This document shows, one piece after another, positions 1-12,120 of a DNA stretch of 64,000 bases. The position numbers and the translations under genes were made by a program. This DNA is from Viscum album (lineage: Eukaryota; Streptophyta; Magnoliopsida; Santalales; Viscaceae). The notes beneath the pieces are model-generated. The model worked only from the letters and a program-made list of their open reading frames with translations, searched no databases and was not told where the DNA came from. Each line of letters begins with the position of its first letter. The first letter of the stretch is position 1. The stretch covers positions 1,869,312,988 through 1,869,376,987 of the forward strand of contig OY728128.1 in assembly GCA_963277665.1 (NCBI GenBank), read 5' to 3'.

Positions 1-420
1 CAAATATGATATGAAGTGTAAAATGGGTTTACTATTAGTGAACTTAATAAAACTATAATTTTTATCACTTGAGTAAACTTATAGAACCATAATCACCTGA
101 AAAAAATCCCATGGAATTATCCATTATGCTATGAGGTAGGAGACTAGTTTTATGTGTCATAATATATATTTGGATAATTATTTACCCACTTTTATTTAAG
201 ATCTTTTCCTAACCAATTTCTATCAACAATTCAACATGTACCATCTATATTTGAGATATATCTAAAATAGAAAAAATTCAAATAGGGTTGTTTATTAACT
301 AAACATGAACCAGATATAACAATCTATATTAAAGCAAAAAACTACATCAAAAGAAAAAATATCTGCTAAACCAACATATGGTAAAAAACATGGTATAATA
401 TAACACCCCAAAAAGGGAAG
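1..420. other. AT-rich unassigned DNA
   Basis: No coding remnant or paired repeat was recognised. The last 20 bases (near 402-420) hold a C-run followed by a purine run, which resembles a polypurine tract and sits directly against the first LTR of element A. The A LTR may therefore start slightly earlier than given, or more retroelement sequence may lie to the left. Confidence 0.4.
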
Positions 421-2299
421 TTTTGGAGGATCTCAAGTAGGCCTTTAAAAATATCCAATAGCTCTAAATCTGAGGTGGGTGTTGAGAGTATCCCTTTAAT
501 TTTTCATTTTTTTTTATAAATATAAAGACCTCTATTTATTTTATATAAATTTACTTGTTATTCATGGTTTATTTTTATTATTAATTCATTATTATAGATG
601 ATCCTACATTTTATGTTTGAGAAAGATAATATTATATATTTTTAGGTTAATAACTTCACTAAAATTTTATTATATTTTTAGATATATTGCTCAATATTTT
701 TTGACCTATATTTTTTAGTAATATTATAATATAATAAATATTTTATTAAAATATAGATAAGGATAAATCAGTCTCTTAATGTTCCATTTTTTGGACCAAT
801 GTCACTACAAAGATTGTGTAATTCTGTAGTATCTTGATTAAGTTTTGTATAGTGTTTTTAATGATATATCAACATATGGAAGTTAGATTAATGTTATATA
901 TGATTCATTGGAATGATATTGAAATTATTTATATATAATTCAATTGTATCAGATGATGATTTGGATTTTTAGAGGTTCAAAATTTGATTAAATATTGTGA
1001 TGTCTATGTGCTATAAACTTTCTATAATGTGAGATAATTATGTGAAGTAAAATAATGAAAATTTATCTAGGTTATAAGTTTTTAAGTATTTATTGAAATT
1101 CAAAATTCAAAATTTTAATTTTTAACTACTAAATTTATTTTATAATTTTGAGGAATATTTTTGTGATTCATAGTGATTTATGGAAAGTTTTTCTACATTC
1201 AAATTCAAATGTTTAAATTTTTTTCTAAACATAGTAACTATCGTATGTTGAAATTTTTTTCATGGAGATCATCATGGAAATTATTATTGAATTAATCTTT
1301 AATTTAAATACTATAAATATCTGTTAAAATTATTATTTCTAGTAATAATTTTCTTGAAAGGTATGACGCCAATGATATAATCATGGCGAAAATTACAGGA
1401 GGCATAAAAATTCAAAATTCAAATTATTTAATAAGAAAGTAAATTATCCAATGAAGATTGTTTTTATGTTTAAAATATGTACATAATTAAAATAGTGAAA
1501 CAATACTGTAAATTTATATACGTTATTAATATTGGACCCACTGACTTATCCATACCTCTAATGACTCTATTGACCGATTTAATCTAAGAAGACCATCAAT
1601 GGTCATCCATATGCTATAAATAGATCCCCATGGAGGCCTATAAAGATAGTGTTTACGATAATGAATGATAATAAATTGATAAGTAAGATAATCACGAATT
1701 CCTAATATGCTTTCTCTATGCTTTATTGATGTAAACCATATATCTCTTATTATTTACTCACAATTTATCTCATATCTTCTGTTATTTCTTATTGGTAATT
1801 AAGAGTGTGAATTACAGTTATTTTTCCTAAAAATCATCAATATTATTTTTTAGTTGGGGTATCAATACCATTAAAGGGTGGTATTTGGTTTTATTACTAA
1901 AACCACCGGAAAATCATGTCTATCTTCATTTTATTGGGTGTCTTTCTACTACCAAGTGAAATTCAAGTCCATTTCTTCTTAAGTGTCTTGGTTACTTATA
2001 CAGATAAGGGAATTTATCCTAAGTTTTCTTGAATATCTTATTAGTTAAGGGATTAATCTAAAACCTCTCAAACTATTTAAGGGAGAAGATTCAAGGACTC
2101 ATTTTGAGATATTTCTGAACTGCTTTATCAAATTGTATGACATTTAGTTTTTATTCCCATTGTGATTTAATTTTAATTCAAATCTATTCTAATTTTTTTG
2201 AATATTTTATCTTATATTTAAATTGAAAAATTGTATAATTTTATTTATTTTTAATTTTTAGAAGGAAAATGACCTCATCTTTCCATCATACTCTAATAA
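421..2299 (+). repeat. 5' LTR of copia-type element A
   Basis: This stretch is repeated, diverged but collinear, at 5335-7197. Matching blocks include the segment near 570-620 with 5435-5510, the block around 1370 with 6265, the promoter-like block at 1550-1745 with 6425-6640, and the terminal block at 2040-2299 with 6940-7197. The two copies are almost equal in length (1879 and 1863 bp). The right edge is followed by a PBS-like sequence. The left edge is less sure because both copies are preceded by purine-rich DNA, and I see no convincing target duplication. Confidence 0.7.
1615..1623 (+). promoter_or_regulatory. TATA box of the A 5' LTR
   Basis: TATAAATAG lies about 680 bp before the LTR end. 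The same block in the 3' LTR keeps TATAAATAT at 6510-6518. Its conservation in both copies, in a segment that aligns well, supports a former Pol II promoter marking the U3/R region. Confidence 0.55.
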
Positions 2300-2302
2300 A
2301 AA

Positions 2303-2316
2303 AATAGAATCAATGA
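2303..2316 (+). promoter_or_regulatory. degenerate primer-binding site of element A
   Basis: Immediately after the 5' LTR, TAGAATCA (2305-2312) matches most of the first 8 bases of the usual plant initiator-Met tRNA complement TGGTATCAGAGC. The position is right; the match is partial. Confidence 0.35.
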
Positions 2317-2429
2317 AGACTTTATTTTTAAAATTATATTTTAAAAATTACAAATTAGTTTTAAAGAATGATATTTAAAATAAGGAATATTCCATTTACA
2401 CCCAATGTTCTCCAAAATGCCACCCAATG

Positions 2430-4005
2430 TTATGATGAAATTTTTTATGGAACACACTTCGGTTATTTTAAATCTCAAAAGTTTACTTTTCATAGAAATA
2501 TATGCTATCATATTTGGAATTTTTTTTCATGATTTCATACCAATTGATGAATATGAAGAGAAATAGACTCTTGATTATTTTTCATCTTTTGAACTTGATG
2601 AAAAAACCATGAATTGTTTTCATTGTGGTTTAAATCATAATTAATTTAAATGAATTTTCATATATAACATTTCTCATGAAATTTAAAAATTTCTCGAAGT
2701 AAAAAAGTTTATTAACTAATAATTTCAAAGTTACTATAAATTATATATATCCTCAAGATTTTCAATCTTTTTGTATTCATTATAACAAATGAATTTCTTA
2801 TATTTTTACTCTTTTTACTAAAATTTGCAATGGTATAAAATCTATTGGTGATGAAATTTCCATATAAATTCTTTTTAAAAAGACACTTTTGGAATTTATA
2901 ATTTATTAAGAACCCAAGGTAATGAAATTTCAAGAAGAAAATGAAATTAAGAATATACTGATCAAATAATTCATTGGATGTATCATGACCAATGCGATTA
3001 CCATAAAGAGGAAAAGGAAAAAAATAAATGGAAGTAATGTATAAGAATACTATTTCCTTAAAGGTAATTAATAATGAATATTTTTATTATAACAATGATA
3101 TTAAAAGCCTATCTAAAAAGATAAACATTTTCACGAGGAAGAATAAATCAGTACACTATGCCAAAATGGAAAATAGATATAGTGAACTATAGGTAAATTT
3201 ATTTGGAAGCATGAGTAAAGGAAACATTAAATCAGATATAGAACAATTAAAAAAGAAGATGAATAAAAAATAATAATGGTAAGAAATCCTTAAATATTTC
3301 CACATGGACACAAGTGAAAATGAACTCTATTTATCAAAATCATGCGACGTGGATTCAAAATGTTTCAAGAATGAAATTAAGGTATTAAAAATTAGGTAAA
3401 TTCTATTTCATCCTCTTCTTCATCTAATTCACCAATTTTTCTAAGTTAGTAGGATCATAAATATTCCAGATATCAATTACCAAAATGATTTTATGAACTC
3501 ACTAGAAAATTAAAATAAATTAAAATGATATATAATCAATCAATTTATTAAAAGGATAAACTCTCAAAAGAGAAGGAGGAGTTATCTAAGAAATTAAATA
3601 AGAAACCCAACGTTGAAAAACTAGAATATGAAATTAATTATTTTAATAAATATCTTAGAAAGTTAATCCAAGGTGATCAAAATATAAATAAATTTTCTAA
3701 TTATTAATATCATGTATATAATAATATTGTATTTTTATTTTCAAATCAAAAATATAAACTCTAAAAATATGAAATTGCAAAGGGATTCTCTTAAGTTATT
3801 TTTTTAATTATTGGTGTAAGACTAGACATATTATATTTAAATGTGATTATAAAAATTATAGATATGATCAAATAGAGATGATTCATCTCTCTTCAACTAT
3901 TTTATATGTAAAATCATATACTAATAAAATATAGAATTTGAAATATATTTAATCTAATGATTCCAAACCTATAAGAATATGGGTACCAAAAGTCACTTTT
4001 ATTTT
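2430..4005 (+). pseudogene. gag remnant of element A
   Basis: Broken reading frames recall copia gag. Near 2455-2520 a Gly-Tyr-Phe-Lys...Trp pattern fits the start of plant copia gag (a GTNYxxWK-like segment). At 3815-3844 Cys-Lys-Thr-Arg-His, four residues, then Cys fits the second half of a CCHC zinc knuckle with one residue missing; the first Cys is replaced by Tyr or lost. At 3977-3991 Ile-Trp-Val-Pro-Lys is the motif that also occurs just before the protease in element B (11083-11097, Val-Trp-Val-Pro-Lys). The order gag core, knuckle, WVPK supports gag of a Sirevirus-like copia element. Stops and frameshifts rule out an intact protein. Confidence 0.5.
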
Positions 4006-5316
4006 ATATTAAGTAGAAAATTTCAACTAAACATCATTGTGAAATTATTTTTGGCTAATCAATATATGGATATTTCTTATGTTTCTTATTTTTTAATTAT
4101 ACAATGAAGGTTATATTTATTTTAATAGGACTATCCCAACCCGATGAAGTTATTTATCTAATAGAAAATATACTTAGATATGAAATTGTTATCAAAAGTG
4201 TACATGTTCTGTACTCTATTTGGTTTATACACAAGAACTATTTTTATAGTGGGAAGATTTAAAAATTATTTTATCTCATAAATATTCTATATTATAAAAA
4301 ATATATGTTTTTAAGCAAGTGTTTTATTAATCTATCATTCTAATATATGTTACCGCTTTATTATTCTATACATTTAGTTAATAATTTGAATTATATTGTT
4401 TTTGGAAAATATTAATTATCTTTAAACTTTTCCCTATTAGTATATTGAAATGAACTAATTTAAATATTTTTGTTTTACTAGTAAACATGTGTTTAATATT
4501 TAATTAATTTCATTACTATAATGTGTTGAACTATGCTATTATATCATGTATGAAAATGCAAGACTATTATATTTTGGTCAAGATTTATGTTGATCTATAA
4601 ATTAACTGACACATTCCAAAATTGTTTGTTATTATTATTTTTTATTTATATTATTTTAATTTATATTTTTAATTATTTTAAGGGTGAGTTATTTTAAATG
4701 ATTATAACTTGGTAAATTTGTTATTATTAGCATATAATAAATAACTTTTTTTGGAATTAATAAAATTTTTAGTTGGTCATTTAATTTATTGAAATTTATT
4801 TGAATATTATTCTATTTATTTCTTGTCTAATTTTAATTAAATAGTTATATAAAATAATTTTAATTTTGTGTTAATATAAAGATTTTACTCTTTATATCAT
4901 TTAATGTGAAAACAGAATTTACTAATATGTATTTTTTTTAATTTATTTATATGTTCATATTTTTTAGTTATATCTTTTAATATAAATAATATTAGAGGGA
5001 GTTTTTCCTATTAACTATTTATTTTAGTCAAATTTATTCCAATTTTTTAATAATGTTTAAATATTTAAATATATAATTATTTCTCAAATTAATTTTCTCT
5101 CTATTGAAGCATGTTCATCCAAAATATTTAATATATTTAAAGCATACTTAATATACATATTTATTTATTATTATTATTTGGTAACTATCATTAACGGAAA
5201 ATATAATTCTATGACCCTTTAGTTTATTTTTTTACTTATTCTAAAGGATTAAGTTAATATGTCTTGATTCAAGTTTTTATATGATAAACCCATATTATCA
5301 TAAAATGTTTTACCTT
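4006..5316. other. A interior without recognisable pol
   Basis: Between the end of the gag remnant and the 3' LTR there are 1.3 kb of very AT-rich DNA. I could not find any protease, integrase, RT or RNase H motif on the plus strand. Element A therefore looks gag-only, or has lost pol by deletion. Confidence 0.45.
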
Positions 5317-5334
5317 AAAAAATGGGGAGAGAGA
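5317..5334 (+). promoter_or_regulatory. polypurine tract of element A
   Basis: An uninterrupted A/G run, AAAA then TGGGGAGAGAGA (one T), ends at the start of the 3' LTR. This is the expected plus-strand primer position. Confidence 0.55.
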
Positions 5335-7197
5335 TTTTGGGTTTGGTAATTTTCAAAAAGAGAGATATTATTGAATGGATCCTCGTCATTTCTCATTTTC
5401 ATTTTTATAATTATGAAACCATATATTTAATTTTTATGTTTTTTAATATTAGTGGAGGTTTATTTTTATTATTAAGTTTCTATTCTAGATGATCTAGTTT
5501 ATGTTCGAGTTGGATTTTGTTAATTAGTTTCATATTTACAAGGTCAATGAATTCTTATTATATCTCAAACAATAGTGCATATAATTTTACAACTCATATT
5601 TTTTTTTCAGTAATATAATAATATAATATAAATTTTATGTAATCATAGAGAAAGCTAAATGAGTCCATTGATAATTTTTGTATATATAAGACACTATAAC
5701 GTTTATGTATTTTTTCTGTTTTCATATTAAGTAGGCTATAGTGTTTTTATTATTTATAAAGCTATAAGATTCCATTTTAGGGTGATAATTAAATTTTTGG
5801 AATGATTTTTAAATTATATAAATATAATTTAACTGGACTGAATAATGAATTAAATGTTTAATGGTTCAATTTTTTTTTATGAATATATTGATTTTAGTGT
5901 GCTCCAATTTTTTAGTGAAGTTAGTTAATTATGAGATATTAAATCATGATTATTTATCAAAGATAAAATTTAATAATGATTTATTTAAATTAAAATTACA
6001 ATATTTTAATTTTTAAAGAATTCTTTTATTGGATAACTTTAAGGAATATTTTTATAAATCAAAAATAATTATGTTATGTGTTTTATAATTCAAATTAGAA
6101 TTATTAAATTATTATATGGCCTACAAGTATCTCATGAAATGTTTATAATATCATGGAATTTATCTTGAAGATTTTTTTAAAAGTGACAATGGATTCATGT
6201 ATTATTATTATTATTGATTTAAATTATTACATTCAAAATTATTTTGTATAAAAGTGACAACAATTATGTTATAATCATGGTAAAAATTATAAAATTCTTA
6301 CAAATAAAAATTTCAAATTTTTGAAGAAGAACAAGATATATCAAACTTTGAGATTTGCTTAGTTATAAATATATTTTGAATAAATATGGTGGCATGATTC
6401 TTGAAGGTGAAATACTCAATTAAGAGTGGACCTCATTTGTCTGTCTCAACCTTTAATGGATCTGTTATCCAATTATATTTTAAAAGACTATCAAGGGATT
6501 TATAGATGCTATAAATATATTCCCAGGGAGGATAAGAAATAGAAAATTAATGAAAATTAAAGATAGTAGATAGAAAAGAAATGAATTCCTACATTTCAAA
6601 GATACTTTCTTTGTGCTTCATTATTGTACACCATGTATTGCTCATCTTTTCTTTAAATTTCTCTCATATTTTATATTAATTATTATTGAGAATTAAGAGT
6701 GTGTTTCAAATGGTTTTTTCCTGTCAAACCATCCTTCTTCTTATTATTCAATTGAGTTCTCACTACCACTAAAATGTGGGATTCTCCTTTCTTCCTTAAA
6801 TATCCTAAAAAGAAAGTGTCCCTTTAATGTACATGGTTTTTTACTACAACTAATTAAAAATAAAGTGTATTGCTTCTTGTGTGTCTTGGATAACTCTAAA
6901 GAAAAAAGGATTTTATTATTAATTTTCATGAACACCGTTGATGTTAAGGGATTAATCTAAAACCTCTCAATCCATTTATGGAAGGATACCTAGGGTCTCA
7001 CCATAAGTTATTTATAACTGCTTTAACAAATCAGGTTGCTATTAATTTTTATTTCAGATGTAAATACTTTTTTAAATTCATATATATTATTTTTACATTT
7101 ATTATTTTAATCTATCATTCAATTTCATAATTTATTTACTATTTAGTTTTAAAATTTATATGGAAATTCACCCCCTCATTCCATCTCACTCTAACCA
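5335..7197 (+). repeat. 3' LTR of element A
   Basis: Diverged direct copy of 421-2299. It keeps the TATA-containing block (6425-6640) and the terminal block with a C-rich run (about 7170-7175) before the CCA end at 7195-7197. Differences from the 5' copy are numerous, so the insertion is old. An open stretch on the minus strand at 6744-6935 lies inside it and is not a gene. Confidence 0.7.
6510..6518 (+). promoter_or_regulatory. TATA box of the A 3' LTR
   Basis: TATAAATAT aligned with TATAAATAG at 1615-1623 of the other LTR. Confidence 0.5.
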
Positions 7198-7463
7198 ATA
7201 GTAGTAACTAAAACAAAAAATTTAATTACATGAGAATCCAATAAAGAATTACCCATTATCAACTGATGGATATACGAGTACGTGAAACATAATAATAGAA
7301 ATTTTATGCCAAAAGATGTGTATTTGTAAGGTATGATCATATAATATTTAGTAGGGAACTACTGATGATTTATTAACAAAAAAGTTATATAATAGTTGTA
7401 TCCTTAAATATGTATAAACATTGAAATTCATATATAATAAAATAGAAATGGGTAAATTATATT
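7198..7463. other. target DNA between elements A and B
   Basis: AT-rich DNA without recognisable genes. It was contiguous with 19646 onward before element B inserted. Confidence 0.5.
7459..7463 (+). repeat. left target-site duplication of element B
   Basis: ATATT directly before the TG that opens the 5' LTR. It is identical to 19641-19645 directly after the CA that closes the 3' LTR. Five bases is the usual copia size. Confidence 0.9.
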
Positions 7464-9250
7464 TGTTGGACTCCTCATGTATTAATCATGTTTTAATGAT
7501 CAAAAATAATATTAAGTCTATAAACCTTGTAAACTCTATCTAATCTATCTCACATCAAATGTACAATTGTTTAGTAAAATCTATCCAAAGATCTTAAGTG
7601 AAATACACTCAGCTTGGTTACTATACACTATCTTTTGATTTACTTTATAATTATTTCTCTGAAAAATGATTAAGGTAAATCCATTCCATAAATATCACTG
7701 GTTAAGTATAAATAAAAATATTTTCCTAAGTCTGAGACACCATGAACAAGCAGACACTATAACCATGAGACACCATGAAAAGTAGACACTGTGACCATGG
7801 GATACCATGAACAAACAGACACCATGACCATGAGACACCGTGAACAAGTAGACATAGTGACCATGAGAAACCGTGAAGAAGAAGACACCGTGACCATGAG
7901 ACACCGTGAACAAGCAGGCACCGTGACCATGAGACACCGTGAACAAGCAGACATCATGACCATGAGACACCATGAACCAGACACCGTGAATCAGACACCA
8001 TGAATGATACACCGTTTCCATGACATACTGTGACACTGTTTCTTAATATGTTTTGTTTTCTTTCAATTTAATCTCTAACAATCATATTTGAAAATTTTAA
8101 ATGCATGAACATAATTAATGATTCTTTATAGACATGTCATCTGACATTATGAGGTAAGACGTGAAAGATACATGCAACCTGTTGGCTCAAACAGATTCAC
8201 TCCAAGATAAAAGTGTAGTACGGCCCAGAAACAAAAGGAGTGTGGCATGATAGATGAAAGCGAGGAAAAACATGCATTAGCATGATAACGAAGAACTCAC
8301 TAAGATAATTCATTCGAAGAAAGAATTTTCACATGAAACTCGACGCTGCTAGAGAACACATGAAGTGCAATTGAATCCTCGAATCAAGAAAATCTTCGCA
8401 CTGTCAAACATCATGAAGAACAGAAGGCAGATCTGTCTGACTTACAACACTCTATTTTCCATACGATGACTTAATTTCTATATCTACTTCATCTTAGAAG
8501 TCTAGAGTTGCAAAGACTAACATTCAAATCATTTTTAAACCTATCTCAATATTTCTGCACTATTATGTATCATTTTACTAACTTTTGAGAAGTGTGTGTA
8601 TCTGTATAACAAAACACTATGTCTCCTACATTAAACTAAAGGATAAAAAATATCCTTAATCAAACATATTTTTACACTTGTTTATACCCATTGATAAATG
8701 TGGAAGAGGTCCTTGTATGGACTGGTTGTTTGTACCCACAAAGAACTGTGGAAGAGATCCTTGTATGACCTGGAAAGTCTTGTGTGCTGTTGTTTAACCC
8801 CAATCCAGGGTGTGGATCATGTTTATTTATATAAAATTCTTGGTGGGAGGTGATCACCAAGTGGAGTGGATTAGTTCTCAGCTTGAGACTAAATCAATTG
8901 TTTCATATTCGGCGTGCTGCTTAATTTAGACTTCTCTGTTTTACTACTTTACTGTATAATTAAATAATCACTAAATTCACTTTGATAGTTAATCTTGGAA
9001 AGAAGTTATAATTGCTTTGTATTAGTAGAATAACTTCAAAAGTAATATTAATAACTTTAATTAAGATTAATGAGAATTAATAAATCTTCTAAGAAGTTAT
9101 TTAAACAGTCAAACCTTTATAAGCATATTACTTTGATTAACTGGGATTTATTTAACCTTATTAAAGACACTATTAAGAACACTTTTTAACAATAATTTTT
9201 TTATAGATACTCAATTCACCCCCCTCTTGAGTAATCTACTCTGACAAACA
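7464..9250 (+). repeat. 5' LTR of element B
   Basis: 1787 bp, pairing with 17852-19640 from TGTTGGACTC to the ACA terminus. Inside: the 33-bp minisatellite (7734-8003), two direct copies of a 25-bp segment around GAAGAG-TCCTTGTATG (about 8698-8722 and 8748-8772), and a C-run (9219-9224) shortly before the end. The open stretches at 7695-8036, 7791-8003, 8672-8860 and 9211-9438 lie in or across the LTR and are not genes. Confidence 0.9.
7734..8003 (+). repeat. 33-bp minisatellite in the B 5' LTR (7 units plus partial)
   Basis: Seven successive units (six of 33 bp, one of 32) follow the pattern GAGACACCGTGAACAA + GCAGACACCGTGACCAT, then a shortened eighth. Each unit is itself two related halves sharing AGACACCGTGA. 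Because 33 is divisible by three, some frames stay open on both strands, which explains the His-Gly-His-rich minus-strand and Thr-Met-Arg-His-rich plus-strand translations. These are repeat artefacts. Confidence 0.92.
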
Positions 9251-9252
9251 TT

Positions 9253-9264
9253 TTTAATCAGAGA
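9253..9264 (+). promoter_or_regulatory. primer-binding site of element B (initiator Met tRNA type)
   Basis: Two bases after the LTR end, ATCAGAG at 9257-9263 matches seven consecutive bases of the TGGTATCAGAGC initiator-Met complement in register; the leading TGGT has decayed to T-rich sequence. Confidence 0.55.
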
Positions 9265-9399
9265 CTGTTTGTTAAAAACTCTGTTTAACCTTATGCAACC
9301 ATGATTGTAGTTGTACTTCAACGATCTATAAATTCTTGTTGATACTAAATTTCTAGATCTGTCAAAGTATTTATATATTATAGATAATATATTGGAATA

Positions 9400-10543
9400 T
9401 TCTATAACCAAAATACCGCCATTATTTAATGGAACCAACTATTCTCAATAGAAAATTAAAATGAAAATTCATTTAGAGAGTATGGGTTTTGAAATATGGT
9501 ATTCCATTATATATGAAAATAAGATTCATGCTACTAATAGAATCACATGGGAAGAACCTATCAAAACTACCTACAATAACAATTTCAAATCTATGAATGC
9601 TTTATACTACTCCTTAAAAGATGAAGAATTCGATAGAATTTCTACTTATAAAACTGCCCATGAAATTTGGGATACCCTGTCTGTCTTACATGAAGGAACA
9701 TCTAGTGTAAAAGAAATGAGACTTAATACTTATACTATTAAATATGATAACTTTAAAATGAAACCTAATGAGACTATCTATGACATGTATCTTAGGTTCA
9801 ATGAGATTGTCAACATAATGATTTCTATTGGAAGAGAAGTCACTACCAAGGAACATATCATGAGAATTCTCAGATGTCTACCTGACAGATGGAGAGGAAC
9901 CTCTATCTCTATTAGAGAATCATGAGACATCAGCAAGCTACCTGTAAAATAAACCATTTAGAAACTAATGATGTATGAATAAGAGTTGAAAGTCAACAAG
10001 GAAGAGGAGGATGAACCAGAAAAGAAATCTGTTGCATTCAAGACCACCACCTCTAAACACAAAGACAAAGGGAAATTTGAAGATTCTATTTAAAGTTCCA
10101 GTAGTGAACAATCATCACTTGATAGTGATGATGAGATGGATCAATTATCCTGAAGATTTAAGAGATTTTACAAGAAGAATAAATTTTTTCGAATGCCTAA
10201 ATTCAGGGAAAAATATGACCAAAAAGGAAGTTGGAAGAAGGATTATAAGAAAAGTGACAAGACTGATGAGATTTTCTACTATGAGTGTAAGCGCAAATGG
10301 AATATCAAGGATGACTATACAAATCTTAAGTACAAAAAGAGATATGAGGACAAGGTCAGGAAGTATAAAAAAGAAATGAAAGTAACCTGGAATGCTTTTG
10401 AGGATAGTTCAAGTGACTCAGAAACATCACATGATGAAAAAGATAACAAATCCAAGATGTGTTTCATGACAAACACATCTAAGGTAACACTAGAATCTCC
10501 TATACATAATTCATACTATTCTAGAGATGAGAGTGACTCATAA
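9400..10543 (+). pseudogene. gag of element B (UBN2-type capsid plus decayed zinc knuckle)
   Basis: The frame begins upstream of the Met at 9461: Pro-Pro-Leu-Phe-Asn-Gly-Thr-Asn-Tyr is visible before an in-frame TAG at 9449-9451 that stands where gag proteins have the Trp of the GTNYxxW motif. The open part 9461-9925 is the UBN2/gag core (MKIHLES..., a WDTLS motif, and LPDRWRG near its end). A frameshifted continuation at 10193-10543 holds the nucleocapsid knuckle. Numbered from 10193 the four zinc positions are Tyr29, Cys32, Asn37, Tyr42, so three of the four CCHC ligands are lost. Gag would package the transcript into cytoplasmic particles; this copy cannot. Confidence 0.8.
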
Positions 10544-11154
10544 AATATGATTAATGACGAAATGTTTGAATACTATAACATGCTTGAAGAAACATGAAAT
10601 GAACTAAAAGACAAATATAAATCATTGATGAAATAAAATGCTCTTACTATGACTGTTAAATCTGAAATCATAACTAAAAAAAGAAAAAAATGCTCAACTG
10701 CTCAAAGAGAACAAAAAATTAAAAATGTCTAATGAGAAATTGACAATGACCTAGAAAATTTTACCAATGGGAAAAATACCCTTACTCAAATTCTAGGTAC
10801 ATAAATTTCCCCTAAATACAACACTAGCATTGGTTATCAAATTGGAAAAAGAAACCTTGGTAGAACAAATTTTGTTTCTAAATCTAAAACATATAGTTTT
10901 ACTCCCAGTTCTGGACAAAAATCAACTAGTTCAATTTATGATACACTTTTAACTATTTCAAGTTTTTATGGACCAAATAGAGTTTATTTTTCAAATACTT
11001 TACATAATGATTATAGGAAACCTATGAGGAAGATATGGGTTCATAAAGCACTTATTACTAATATTACTGGACCCAAACAAGTATGGGTACCAAAATCTAT
11101 TTTTGCTTAATCATTTTGTAGGAAAATGTCTTAAAGAGTTCATGTAAAAGTTTA
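10544..11154 (+). pseudogene. gag-protease linker of element B
   Basis: Broken frames rich in Lys/Asn/Glu follow the knuckle. A Gly-Pro-Lys-Gln-Val-Trp-Val-Pro-Lys segment ends near 11097, a motif common in plant copia polyproteins just before the protease. A stop follows at 11107. Confidence 0.55.
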
Positions 11155-11412
11155 TGGTACTTGGACAGTGGATGTTCAAGACACATTAAAGGAGACTACT
11201 CATGCTTCAAGAACCTAATAAAAATAGATAGAGGACATGTCACATTTGGTGACAATGCCAAAGGAAAGATTATTTTTCTCAACCAAATCTGTAACTATAA
11301 CTCAGTTTTAATTTCTAAAGTACTGTTTGTTGATGGATTAAAATATAATCTGCTTAGTATCTCACAATTATGTGATGATTTATTTCATGTTAGAATTGAA
11401 AATGATGCTTGA
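11155..11412 (+). pseudogene. aspartic protease of element B
   Basis: Trp-Tyr-Leu-Asp-Ser-Gly-Cys-Ser-Arg-His starts at 11155, the standard copia protease active site; the catalytic Asp-Ser-Gly triad is intact. Downstream Gly-Lys-Ile-Ile and the Leu-Lys-Tyr-Asn-Leu-Leu-Ser-Ile-Ser-Gln-Leu-Cys block complete the usual copia domain. A TGA follows at 11410, where the integrase linker should continue. The enzyme would mature the Gag-Pol polyprotein inside particles. Confidence 0.85.
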
Positions 11413-11529
11413 AATGTCTTTAATTCTAAAGAATAATTAGTTATTTCAGCATTAAGAAATGAAAATGTTTACTCTGTTAACTTAGATTCCTTAGCTTCTC
11501 AAAATGCTTCATGCTTAAGTGTATTTCAT

Positions 11530-12120
11530 AAAGAGTCTTGGCTCTGGCATAGGATACTAAGACACTGTAATATTTACTCCCTTAGAAAGCTAACTAGAAA
11601 GATATTATTTAAAGACTTACCCAAACTTGAGTTTCCAAATGATAAAATGTGTAATCCCTATCAAATGGGAAAACAAAACAAAATTTCCTTCAAACCAAAG
11701 AAAGAAGTGTCAAATTCTCAACCTCTCTAACTAGTTCACATGGATTTGTTTGGACCATCTAGAGTTTCTAGTTTAAATGGGATGAACTATGTTTATGTTA
11801 TTGTAGATGACTTTTTTAGATATACTTGGACCTTCTTTATGGCTCACAAAAGTGAAGCCTGCTCTTATTTTAATAAATATTCCATGTCTATGGAAAACCT
11901 TAGTGGTCTTAGAATTAAATCCTTAAGAAGTGTTCATGGTCGTGAGTTTGAAAATCAAGAGTTTGAATCCTTTTTCTCACAAAATGGTTATAGTCACAAT
12001 TTTTCTTCCCCTAGAACACCTCAACAAAATGGAGTTGTAGAAAGATGAAATGGAACCCTGTAAGAGATTTCTAGAATAATGCTCAGTGAATATGACCTAC
12101 CTATTTATTTTTAGGCTGAA
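11530..12120 (+). pseudogene. integrase of element B
   Basis: The N-terminal zinc part is seen at 11540-11670 (Leu-Trp-His-Arg...Leu-Arg-His, then Cys-Asn-Pro-Tyr, so the CxxC is damaged). The core at 11740-12048 opens with Met-Asp-Leu-Phe-Gly-Pro (first Asp present), has Val-Ile-Val-Asp-Asp-Phe, and ends with Gln-Gln-Asn-Gly-Val-Val-Glu-Arg (Glu101 of this open stretch present). At residue 65 a Val (Ser-Val-His-Gly) occupies the position of the second catalytic Asp, so the DDE triad is incomplete. A TGA at 12046 interrupts it. Placement before RT defines copia order. Confidence 0.88.

Noticed and set aside
7734..8003. CRISPR-like array
   Set aside because: Units are contiguous with no unique spacers, and the surroundings are a plant retrotransposon LTR.
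7695..8036. His/Gly/Val-rich minus-strand protein and overlapping frames on both strands
   Set aside because: Translation of the 33-bp minisatellite; the 11-codon period keeps frames open. The same occurs at 18054-18425 in the other LTR.
8672..9438. Minus-strand open stretches in and just after the B 5' LTR
   Set aside because: They lie in the LTR or across the PBS, have no recognisable domain, and have counterparts broken in the other LTR.
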